64,000 nt of DNA from JACKHO01 sp041398745. Its GTDB lineage: Bacteria; Planctomycetota; Planctomycetia; Planctomycetales; Planctomycetaceae. Positions 1 to 7,263 of this stretch are shown one piece after another. The stretch is taken from the NCBI GenBank assembly GCA_041398745.1, contig JAWKUB010000004.1, positions 1-64,000 of the forward strand, written 5' to 3'. Below the pieces are notes generated by a model. It did no database searches, was not told the origin of the DNA, and saw only the letters and a list, made by a program, of their open reading frames with translations. A program made the translations under genes and the position numbers. The first letter of the stretch is position 1. Each line of letters begins with the position of its first letter.

Positions 1-448
1 ACAGCGTGTTCGCTCGGGCAAGGTCTTTCTCGACTCCTTGCGTCATAAAAGTGTTGAACAGAAACAAGAGAGCGATCACGCCTCCACACGCCACAGTCCA
101 CAAGCCTTTCTCTTTGGTCGTCATCCGGGCGTTCTTCCAAACCAGAATCAGGCCGACCGGAAAGCAGCAGACGATCAACAGAGCCAGAATTGCAGGGCGT
201 TCCCAGATCGCCACTTCATCCGTTTTGCCGTTTTTGCTCGACGGCGGAGGTGGCGGCGGTGAAGTTGTCGATGCCTGTTCTGGAAAAAGGCCCTTTACGG
301 TGGAAGCCTTCCGCCATTCCTTCATGTCTTCTCGCCATACGAGATCGTCAGGAGAAAGTTGGCCCTTGGCTGCCAACTCTTTCAGTTGCGCCGACGTGAT
401 GGGTCCGTGTTTCTCGCCGCCTTTTGCGTAGTGCCAGTTCGCTGCCAT
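1..448 (-). CDS. GYF_2 (DUF4339) domain membrane protein, 3' end cut off by the window
   Basis: The frame is open from an ATG at 448 to the window edge, giving about 149 residues with no stop. The first ~50 residues (start MAANWHYAKGGEKHGPIT, then TSAQLKELA and a Trp-containing WREDMKEWRK stretch) match the GYF_2/DUF4339 fold, a small putative peptide-binding module common in Planctomycetota. A run of prolines (PPPPPPS) links it to one hydrophobic segment (AILALLIVCCFPVGLILVW), and a second hydrophobic stretch follows near residue 130. AAGGA lies about 7 bases before the ATG and supports this start. It follows the upstream coiled-coil gene by 34 bp on the same strand, so the two are probably co-transcribed. 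Its role is unknown; a sensor or adaptor at the membrane is only a guess. Confidence 0.75.
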   Translation of the reverse strand, partial: MAANWHYAKGGEKHGPITSAQLKELAAKGQLSPDDLVWREDMKEWRKASTVKGLFPEQASTTSPPPPPPSSKNGKTDEVAIWERPAILALLIVCCFPVGLILVWKNARMTTKEKGLWTVACGGVIALLFLFNTFMTQGVEKDLARANTL

Positions 449-482
449 GTGTCTGTCCTTCGTGTTCTGTCTGAGAGAAAGG

Positions 483-1337
483 TCAAGGGAGTTCGGATTC
501 GAGAGCGGCAATCCGGTTGTCGAGAGTGGATAGCTGGTAGTGGATTGGCTCGTTCGCCTCGGCGTTGAGCATTCGTCGGTATTGATGTGCGTCGAACAGA
601 ATTGCAGGAACCACAATCAAGAGTGGAGCAATAAGGACCGTGGAAAGAATGAGACCGCCGATCACGACCGGCCAGAGGCCGTCAGGCAGTTGGGACTTTC
701 TCCATTCAGGCATCTTTTGGAGTGCCTCACCGAACGACACTGGGTCCAACTGTGACTCTATTGAAGCCCGCTGTTGATAGAGTCGGTTCAGGTCCGCTTC
801 GACCCGCCTGCGTTTCTCGGCTCGTTTCGCCTCTTCCTTCTCAGCCCACTTGATAGCGTCTTGCACTTCAGGGTCTTTCAGCAGTTCGGCGACGAGTCGA
901 TTCACGCTCGCCATTGCTCGTTCGAACGCTGACTTGTTATCCCGGCCCCGGATCGTGGCCGTGTCGATGCCGTCCTGCTCGACCTGAACCAGCACGCTCT
1001 GAAGGAGGAAGTAGCGAGTCGAGGCTGGCACGTCAGACTTCGCTGAGAAGTCGGCTACGAGTTTCTCGGTCTGAAAGATGAACTCTTCGAGGTACTGCTG
1101 GAGTTGCTCCCGATTCAGTAGTTCCTGCTGGATGGCGAGTGCGTTTTCGTTTTGCCGCTTCACCTCCTCCATCTGATCGTGAATGGCCGACTGAGCAGCG
1201 AGTTGTGCGGCCATCACACCAGTCTGGACCATGTTCCAAGTGTTGGCGTTGGCCTGCTGGCGTGCGATTTCACGCAGGGCTTCGGCTTGTCTGTCGGGCG
1301 GATGGTTGAATCCGCCTGCCGAACGAGAAAGTTCCAT
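483..1337 (-). CDS. coiled-coil membrane protein of unknown function
   Basis: This encodes 284 aa. I do not recognise the family. The N-terminal two thirds are charged and predicted helical, with long Gln/Glu/Lys/Arg stretches (about residues 50-200) that look like coiled coils. Two adjacent hydrophobic segments near residues 222-250 (WPVVIGGLILSTVLIAPLLIV) would anchor it in the inner membrane, and a short charged tail follows. The start is supported by AGGAG about 7 bases upstream of the ATG. It lies 34 bp upstream of the GYF_2 gene on the same strand and is divergent from the sigma factor at 1517. If the integrated-element interpretation is right, it would be cargo. Confidence 0.7.
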   Translation of the reverse strand: MELSRSAGGFNHPPDRQAEALREIARQQANANTWNMVQTGVMAAQLAAQSAIHDQMEEVKRQNENALAIQQELLNREQLQQYLEEFIFQTEKLVADFSAKSDVPASTRYFLLQSVLVQVEQDGIDTATIRGRDNKSAFERAMASVNRLVAELLKDPEVQDAIKWAEKEEAKRAEKRRRVEADLNRLYQQRASIESQLDPVSFGEALQKMPEWRKSQLPDGLWPVVIGGLILSTVLIAPLLIVVPAILFDAHQYRRMLNAEANEPIHYQLSTLDNRIAALESELP

Positions 1338-1421
1338 GTTGATCTCCTGAACTTGTGTGGCTGAGTGAAGTCCTCGTAGCAGGTGCCTAACAGGAGTCTG
1401 AGCGAGAATGGCTTTCGAACC

Positions 1422-1441
1422 GGCTCAAAAAAGTTTGAGCC
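1422..1441. promoter_or_regulatory. 8-bp perfect hairpin in a divergent intergenic region
   Basis: GGCTCAAA (1422-1429) and TTTGAGCC (1434-1441) form a perfect inverted repeat with a 4-base loop in the 179-bp space between the divergent coiled-coil gene and the sigma factor gene. No T-run follows, so it is unlikely to be a terminator. An operator for one of the divergent promoters is possible but is inference only. Confidence 0.3.
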
Positions 1442-1516
1442 ACTTTGAGTAGGTCTCTCGCTCATCTACATGGTGGACGAGTTCGATTGGCTTGCCGGTC
1501 CCGTTAGAATGGCGAC

Positions 1517-2104
1517 ATGTCTGGCCACACGACACAACTCCAGAATTTGATTGACCTTGCCACGAACGGCGATGACTCGGCGTGGGAAGCAGCCTTGCGC
1601 CACACTTGCGAACGACTCCGATCACTGGCGAGCCGAATGATGCGAACGAACCGACGTGTTGGGAGATGGGCTGAAACCGACGATGTGCTGCAAAACTCGC
1701 TGATGCGACTGCATCGGTCGCTGGCCGAGGTGCGCCCTGAAACAGCCCGGCAGTTCTACGGGCTGGCGACGACACACATCCGGCGAGAACTGATCGACCT
1801 TGCTCGGAAGAACTTCGGGGCAGAAGGGATCGGAGCCAACCATCACACCGATGGTGGAATCGCCACGGAGAACAAAGCCGACGAAGCCGAACCCGAGACT
1901 GTTGAGGCGTGGGCGAAGTTTCACGGACAGGTCGAGGCGTTACCCGAACCCGAACGTGAGGTGGTCAATCTGCTCTGGTACGAGGAGATGACCCAGCCGG
2001 AAGCTGCCGAGGTGCTGGGCATCTCACTGGCGACCCTGAAGCGGCGCTGGCAGTCGGCCCGGATTCGACTGAGTGAGACTTTGGACGGAGAGGCATTTCA
2101 GTGA
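1517..2104 (+). CDS. ECF-type RNA polymerase sigma factor (planctomycete kinase-linked type)
   Basis: This encodes 195 aa. Region 2 is visible around residues 30-100 (WAETDDVLQNSLMRLHR, then RELIDLARK). Region 4 is at about 135-185, with the helix-turn-helix MTQPEAAEVLGISLATLKRR. A variable acidic linker separates them. It would direct RNA polymerase to a small set of promoters. The stop overlaps the GTG start of the Ser/Thr kinase gene downstream (GTGA), so translation is probably coupled. Sigma factors of this kind beside large receptor-like kinases are a recognised planctomycete arrangement and suggest control by phosphorylation rather than by an anti-sigma factor; no anti-sigma gene is visible. 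A TAGAAT hexamer lies about 8 bases before the ATG, but no convincing Shine-Dalgarno is present. Confidence 0.9.
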   Translation: MSGHTTQLQNLIDLATNGDDSAWEAALRHTCERLRSLASRMMRTNRRVGRWAETDDVLQNSLMRLHRSLAEVRPETARQFYGLATTHIRRELIDLARKNFGAEGIGANHHTDGGIATENKADEAEPETVEAWAKFHGQVEALPEPEREVVNLLWYEEMTQPEAAEVLGISLATLKRRWQSARIRLSETLDGEAFQ

Positions 2105-3777
2105 AGGACGACGAGAAGATCAGCGATCTGCTTCTCCAATGGGAGGAAGCCCAAGAGCGAGGGGAAGACCTTGCCGCTGAGACTCTCTGCACTGGTTGTC
2201 CTGAACTCCTCGACGTTGTACAGCAGCGGATCGTCGCCCTTCAGCGTATGGACTGGATGACCCGACCACGATCCGATGAGCCTGATCCAAAAGTTGGAAC
2301 CACCTTGGCCAGTCGCTACCAGATCGACGAACTCATCGGCGAAGGTGGTCACGGAAAGGTCTACCGTGGCTTCGATCCCGAGCTTCAACGCCCCGTCGCC
2401 ATCAAGTTGCCCAACGACCGGAGGTTGAACACGAGCAACCTGCTGGAAGAGGCCCGCAAGGTGGCCCGGCTGCGTCATCCGGGCATCGTCACAGTGTACG
2501 ACGTGGGCCAGCACGAGGGAGAGCCATTCATCGTCAGCGACTTCGTGTCCGGCACGACGCTCTGCGAAGCCGGGTCGTTCACACCAATTCAAGCTGCTGG
2601 CCTCATCGCAGAGATCGCCGAAAGCCTTCATGCTGCCCACGAACAGGGCTTCGTACATCGAGACATTAAGCCAGCGAACATTCTGATCGACCAGCAGGGC
2701 CGACCGTTACTGACGGACTTCGGCATCGCCACGGCAACTGGTGAAGCTCAAGCTCAGGTCGCCGGAACCTTGCCTTACATGGCTCCTGAGCAACTGGGAG
2801 ACGAATCGGCGAAGGGCGATCCCCGCACCGACATTTGGTCCCTCGGCGTTGTGCTGTATGAGCTTCTCACCGACAAGTTACCGTTCGACCATCCGTCACC
2901 GGCGAAGTTGAGCGATCAAATCAGAACTCATGTGCCGCTGCCGCCGAGAGGGATCAACTCGGACATCTCGCCTGCGTTGGAAGTCGTGGTACTCAAGTGC
3001 TTGGCGAAAGCCCCGGAAGAGCGGTACGAGACCGCAGACCAACTTGCTCACGCTCTTCGCACAGTGGGGCGATCACACAGGCCCATGAGATGGATGCTGC
3101 TGGTGGTGCTGATACTGGCAATCACATTGGTTGCTGTCGTGGTCCGCCAGAATTGGTCTAGCACTCCCACAGCAATCACGATCTCGACAGCCCACCTTGA
3201 AGGTATGAACTTCGATGGCCAAACGAGAGTCATCACGCCACTTCACAGCTTCGCTCCCTGCACACTCGAAGCTTGGGTCGCTTTCACTGGCGATCCTTCA
3301 ACGCAATACGTCATCGGGAGCGACGTGCCAAATTTCTTCGGCATCGGATTCGGCATCGAGGAAAACCGCCCCAACGTGGAGACCATACAAGGAGGGTTCC
3401 GAGTGGACGACCGGACTCTGCCCGCAGGTGAATGGACACATCTGGCCGTCGTCTACGGATCATCCGAGACACGGCTCTACATCAGCGGCGAACTTGTGAG
3501 TTCTGGTCCTCCGACACAAGTTCCAAAGCACACGACGCCCTTCGTCATCGGAAACGTCGGGGAGCAGCACCAAGACATGTTCTTCAAGGGGAACATTCGG
3601 AGCGTGCGAATCTCGGACGGCGAGCGATACACGGACACTTTTGACCCCAAAGTCGAACTAGCGCCAGACTCCACGGCGGTCCTCGTTTACGACTTCGAAC
3701 AGTCATCCGGTGATGCCATCGACGATCTGAGCGGTAAGGGCAATCACGGTCGGCGAGAGCGAGTGCCCGAACCTTGA
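2101..3777 (+). CDS. membrane Ser/Thr protein kinase with extracytoplasmic LamG-like domain
   Basis: This encodes 558 aa from a GTG overlapping the sigma factor stop. A Hanks-type kinase domain spans about residues 73-320. It has the glycine loop GEGGHGKV (80-87), the ATP-binding Lys102 in VAIKLP, the catalytic HRDIKPAN (His186-Arg187-Asp188), DFG at 206-208 and APEQ near 229. All key residues are present, so it should be active. One transmembrane helix follows (about 331-348). The outer part (about 360-550) resembles a LamG/concanavalin A-like domain, with WVAFTGDPSTQYVIG and GEWTHLAVVYGSSETRLYI. The likely job is to sense an external ligand and phosphorylate cytoplasmic targets, plausibly including its partner sigma factor. 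The ligand is unknown. Confidence 0.92.
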   Translation: MKDDEKISDLLLQWEEAQERGEDLAAETLCTGCPELLDVVQQRIVALQRMDWMTRPRSDEPDPKVGTTLASRYQIDELIGEGGHGKVYRGFDPELQRPVAIKLPNDRRLNTSNLLEEARKVARLRHPGIVTVYDVGQHEGEPFIVSDFVSGTTLCEAGSFTPIQAAGLIAEIAESLHAAHEQGFVHRDIKPANILIDQQGRPLLTDFGIATATGEAQAQVAGTLPYMAPEQLGDESAKGDPRTDIWSLGVVLYELLTDKLPFDHPSPAKLSDQIRTHVPLPPRGINSDISPALEVVVLKCLAKAPEERYETADQLAHALRTVGRSHRPMRWMLLVVLILAITLVAVVVRQNWSSTPTAITISTAHLEGMNFDGQTRVITPLHSFAPCTLEAWVAFTGDPSTQYVIGSDVPNFFGIGFGIEENRPNVETIQGGFRVDDRTLPAGEWTHLAVVYGSSETRLYISGELVSSGPPTQVPKHTTPFVIGNVGEQHQDMFFKGNIRSVRISDGERYTDTFDPKVELAPDSTAVLVYDFEQSSGDAIDDLSGKGNHGRRERVPEP

Positions 3778-4000
3778 CTAGCAGGTACATCGTCGTCCTC
3801 ACGATCAACTACAGGTGGCGAACTTTGTGACCAAAAGTCATGTTCATACATCTCAGTTCACGACAGCCTATTAGCTTGCTTCCCAGCGATTGGGCGATTG
3901 GTGCGGACTTCAAGGCGTTCACTCCTCACCTTTACAGCGCCATTTTCTGCCGTAGGATTCTGTTGGAGAATAGTCATTCCATCATGAAAGGACCGAAACA

Positions 4001-4480
4001 ATGTTTGAGAGTGAAATGAGTGATTTGCTCAAGGCTGAAATGTGGAGTACCGAACAGAAAATGCGCAGCTTCCGTGCCAAGGAAGCATGGAAACAAAGGA
4101 AGGCGAAGATGAAAGAGATCGTCCTGACTCCTGCTGTTGCCTATATTCGGGCGTCACTCCTCCAACGGAACACTCAGAGGGAACGGATTGAAGCCTACGC
4201 CCAAAACCACAGGTTCAAGATTGTTCGCACATACGAAGACGTTGGAACGTCTGGTAGACAGCAATACAGGCGCATGGTAGCACATGCTGGGGAAGGCGAC
4301 TTCACTGCCATCTTGTGCATGGACCTGTCACACTTCGGGCGGATCATCTCCTTCAGGCACAATCAGGAGATGAAGTGCCTTCGTGACGCTGGCGTGAAGC
4401 TTCACTCGGTTCTCGACGGTGAAATTGAATGGACAACACACAACGGATTGCTGGTGCAGCCCGATTCAAGCCGACCGTGA
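4001..4480 (+). CDS. serine recombinase catalytic-domain-only paralogue, probably inactive
   Basis: This encodes 159 aa. From residue 43 onward it aligns with the N-terminal resolvase domain of the integrase that follows: TPAVAYIRAS against IPAVAYVRMS, and LRDAGVKLHS against LRSAGVKLHT. It stops after that domain; the recombinase, zinc-ribbon and coiled-coil regions are absent. The nucleophile Ser52 is kept, but the first arginine of the SRFGR active-site motif is His111 (SHFGR), and short deletions occur after the catalytic Ser. Catalysis is therefore doubtful. AAAGGA precedes the ATG at 4001; the ATG at 4109, also with GGAAGG upstream, aligns better with the integrase start. It may be a decayed duplicate or a regulator of the integrase through heteromer formation. 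The second idea is speculation. Confidence 0.7.
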   Translation: MFESEMSDLLKAEMWSTEQKMRSFRAKEAWKQRKAKMKEIVLTPAVAYIRASLLQRNTQRERIEAYAQNHRFKIVRTYEDVGTSGRQQYRRMVAHAGEGDFTAILCMDLSHFGRIISFRHNQEMKCLRDAGVKLHSVLDGEIEWTTHNGLLVQPDSSRP

Positions 4481-4515
4481 CTGCATTTTCAAGTTGTGGA
4501 AGGAATGGCTTAGCA

Positions 4516-6282
4516 ATGAAAAAAACTACCATCATACCAGCAGTTGCCTATGTTCGGATGTCCGATGATGACCAAACGACATCTATCCCACAGCAGAAGA
4601 AGCAGATTCTCGCCTACGCCAAGCGCCATGGCTTCAAGTTCATTCGATGGTACGCTGACGAAGGAAAGTCTGGCAGCAGGGATCAACACAAGCGGGAAGC
4701 CTTCCATCAGATGGTGGCTGACTCCGCTGACGGTGGCTTCGCTGTCATCATCTGTTTGGACATGTCACGCTTCGGGCGTCTGGACACCATTGAAGGCGCT
4801 GAGGCGAAGAAGAAGCTTCGCAGTGCAGGTGTGAAGCTTCACACCATAATTGAAGGCGTGTTTGACTGGAACACATCCACGGGACGAATCGTGGACTGTG
4901 TAGTCTCTGAAGGGGCGCACCAATACAGCGTCAATCTTGGCCAGAAGACACTGAAAGGGAAGCTGGAAGCCTTCCTAGAAGGGAAGATGTTCGGCTTCAA
5001 GACTCCCTACGGATACGCTCGGAAGATCACAGACAATCTGGGCGTGGAACGGATGATCCCAAGGACTGAAGAGTTCACCAAGCCCAAGGAATGGAAGGGC
5101 GAATTGATTGAAGGTGATTCCGATGAAGCTCGTGTGGTGAAGTGGCTGTTCTTAGCGTTCGCCACAAGGGACGTAGGCTTTAGAACGTTGGCAGCCACAC
5201 TGAATCAACAAGGTATTCCATCAGCCACGGGGAAGAAGTGGTGTGGAAAGATCGTCCAAGAGATTCTGGCTAATGAAAAGTACGTCGGGGACATGAAGCT
5301 TGGGAAGAAGCTGGCTGGAAAGTTCTGGCGTCTGGCTGGCGAAGAAGTGGAAGCGGTGGAAGGACAAGTTCCCAAGATCGACCGAAAACAGAAGCCACTG
5401 CTGATCCAAGACACACACGTCCCCCTCGTGGATCGTGAACAGTGGGATGTTGTCCAAGATAAGATCGAGCGCCGAAAGGCTGCCCACTCCCACAGTAAAG
5501 GTGAAGGTGGCTACGTCTTGAAGGATATCCTCTACTGCGGCCAGTGTGGGAAGCCTTTGTACGGGAATCCCAACAAAGGGGAGAAGAAGTCAGGACGGAC
5601 CAAGTACGTCTGCAAGCAAGCCATCAAGTTTGGTAAGCAGTGCGATTGTGGGCAGTGGGGAGTTCATGAAGACGAGGTTCTCCCCTTTCTAAAGACGAAG
5701 CTGGTGGAAGAAGTGGATAGAAAGTTTCTGTTGGACTCGCAAGCCATCCGAGAACTGACTGGTAAGCCTACAGACACCGATGACCTACAGAGGAAGCTGG
5801 AAATCATTGAAGGGAAGATCAAGAGGGGGACAACGAACATGTTGCTGGCTGATCCTGAACACCACGCTGACTGTCAGTCACAGCTTGAAGAATGGAAAAA
5901 GGAACGGGCTGAACTTCGTGCAAGGATTGAAGCAGAACAGAAGACTCGAACCGAGACTTGGAGGGATCGTCTACGGAAGATGACAGACTTCCTGAAAGAC
6001 AACAGTGATGATCTTGTTTTGCTTCGGACGTACACCACGCCAGATGGGAAGTATTCGTCTGGCGTGACAATCCGCAAGGACACCTTCCGTGAACTGCTGG
6101 TGTCGAACGGTTGTCGTCTGGACTTCTGGTGGAAGCGTGGGAGTCAGAACCGATGGGAAGTGGCCAGAATCAGACTTCGCTTGTTCGGTAGCGCACCATT
6201 TGAGACTACCGCTTCACTAATAGTATGGTGTGGACTCCGGAACGGTCGGGTGAGCATGAGTGGAGCGTTTTCCGGCAACTGA
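4516..6282 (+). CDS. large serine recombinase (integrase)
   Basis: This encodes 588 aa. The N-terminal resolvase domain (about 8-150) has nucleophile Ser16 (YVRMSDDDQ) and Arg85/Arg88 (SRFGR). The recombinase domain (about 185-310) contains PYGYARK and the WLF...RTLAATLNQQGIPSATGKKW stretch. A zinc ribbon (about 340-380, CGQCGK then CKQ and CDCG) and a coiled coil (about 415-480) complete the usual large serine recombinase plan. The ATG at 4516 is preferred: GGAAGGAA lies upstream and the paralogue aligns there, although the frame is open from 4429. Such enzymes integrate and excise elements at attachment sites. The last 23 residues (from 6211) are read from the antisense strand of the interrupted comM gene, so the pre-integration protein had a different end. 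Confidence 0.92.
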   Translation: MKKTTIIPAVAYVRMSDDDQTTSIPQQKKQILAYAKRHGFKFIRWYADEGKSGSRDQHKREAFHQMVADSADGGFAVIICLDMSRFGRLDTIEGAEAKKKLRSAGVKLHTIIEGVFDWNTSTGRIVDCVVSEGAHQYSVNLGQKTLKGKLEAFLEGKMFGFKTPYGYARKITDNLGVERMIPRTEEFTKPKEWKGELIEGDSDEARVVKWLFLAFATRDVGFRTLAATLNQQGIPSATGKKWCGKIVQEILANEKYVGDMKLGKKLAGKFWRLAGEEVEAVEGQVPKIDRKQKPLLIQDTHVPLVDREQWDVVQDKIERRKAAHSHSKGEGGYVLKDILYCGQCGKPLYGNPNKGEKKSGRTKYVCKQAIKFGKQCDCGQWGVHEDEVLPFLKTKLVEEVDRKFLLDSQAIRELTGKPTDTDDLQRKLEIIEGKIKRGTTNMLLADPEHHADCQSQLEEWKKERAELRARIEAEQKTRTETWRDRLRKMTDFLKDNSDDLVLLRTYTTPDGKYSSGVTIRKDTFRELLVSNGCRLDFWWKRGSQNRWEVARIRLRLFGSAPFETTASLIVWCGLRNGRVSMSGAFSGN

Positions 6283-7055
6283 CCGACAGCACTATAGATT
6301 CGCGTCGTATCCAGACTCTCTTCCGGGCTCAAATCGGGAAGAATGGTACCAATTCGTTGTGCGAGCAGAGTCTTTCCGGTTCCAGGGCTACCCAGCATCA
6401 ATAAATGGTGCCTTCCGGCGGCAGCAACTGTCACGGCCCTTTTGGCCATTTCCTGCCCTTTGACGTCGGAGAAGTCAACTCCATAGCCTCCGTGTTCCTG
6501 GGTCGCATTCTCCCAGCTGAATTGCACCGGACTGATGTCGAGTACGCCAGAAAAGTGACCAACTGCTTCAGCGAGCGATCCGACGGAGATTACCTCCAGC
6601 CCTTCGACGACTGCCGCTTCACGTCCATTATCCACCGGCACCACAATCCCGCGCCGACCATCCTGCTTGGCCTGCAATGCCATCGAGAGCGTTCCCTTCA
6701 CTCTCCGCACCGTTCCATCCAACGCGAGTTCACCCACGACCGCGTAGTCGGCAAACCTCTCTGATTGCAACTGGCCACTGGCTGCGAGAATCCCCAGAGC
6801 AATTGGCAAATCGAACGACGAGGCTTCCTTGGGAAAATCTGCCGGCGACAAGTTAATTACTACCCGATCAATTGGGCGATGATATCCACTGTTCACCATG
6901 GCCCGTTCAATGCGGGGCGTGCTTTCCTTTACCGCCGCTTCCGCCAGTCCGACCAGAATTGTCTTCGGCATGGCCGCTGGTGAAATATCAACCTCCACAT
7001 CCACGGGTCGGGCTTCAATCCCAAACAGCGCATGTGTCAACAGTTTCGCCAGCAT
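6144..7055 (-). pseudogene. comM: comM/yifB Mg-chelatase-like ATPase, 3' half lost at the integration site
   Basis: ComM/YifB is a hexameric AAA+ helicase that aids branch migration during natural transformation; the family is usually about 500 aa. Here 303 codons remain. The start at 7055 (MLAKLLTHALFGIEARPVDVEVDI) matches the family start, although the frame is open from 7106. The N-terminal Lon-S5-like fold (about 1-180) and Walker A (GSPGTGKT) are present. Family similarity ends after RPFRSPHHTISEA at about 6211; the next 21 residues are read from the inserted element and do not resemble the family. Walker B, sensor residues and the C-terminal domain are therefore missing. The remnant is probably non-functional as an ATPase. 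Acinetobacter AbaR islands also target comM, but with unrelated transposition genes. Confidence 0.88.
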
Positions 7056-7263
7056 GCCACAGCCTTCGTTGCCTCGTTCCCAATGGGGTGCCCGCTCTTC
7101 TCGCAAGCCTCTGAAGTTCAGTTCTAAACAAAACCAACTGGCCCGGGCAAGTCGAGTGAACTAAAGAATCCGCTTCGGCTTCGGGTGGCAGGCCAAAACT
7201 GCGTGCGCATAGTGAGGCACGCACGGACTCAACACGTCAAAGCGTCTTAGATATTCGACTCTG

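Larger units (their letters stand above)
1..6210. mobile_element. right portion of a putative integrative element inserted in comM
   Basis: comM homology stops abruptly near 6210, exactly where a large serine integrase gene meets it; this is the classic layout of an integrase beside its attachment site. The element would extend leftward past the window start, because no 3' comM segment is visible in 1-6210. Visible content is the recombinase pair plus, possibly as cargo, the sigma factor/kinase pair and two membrane-protein genes. The left boundary is not visible. The cargo genes could instead be ordinary chromosome, with an element end hidden in 3778-4000, though I see no repeat there. Confidence 0.55.

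Noticed and set aside
6260..6764. Plus-strand open frames opposite comM
   Set aside because: They are antisense to the recognisable comM remnant; only the integrase tail to 6282 is supported as coding there.
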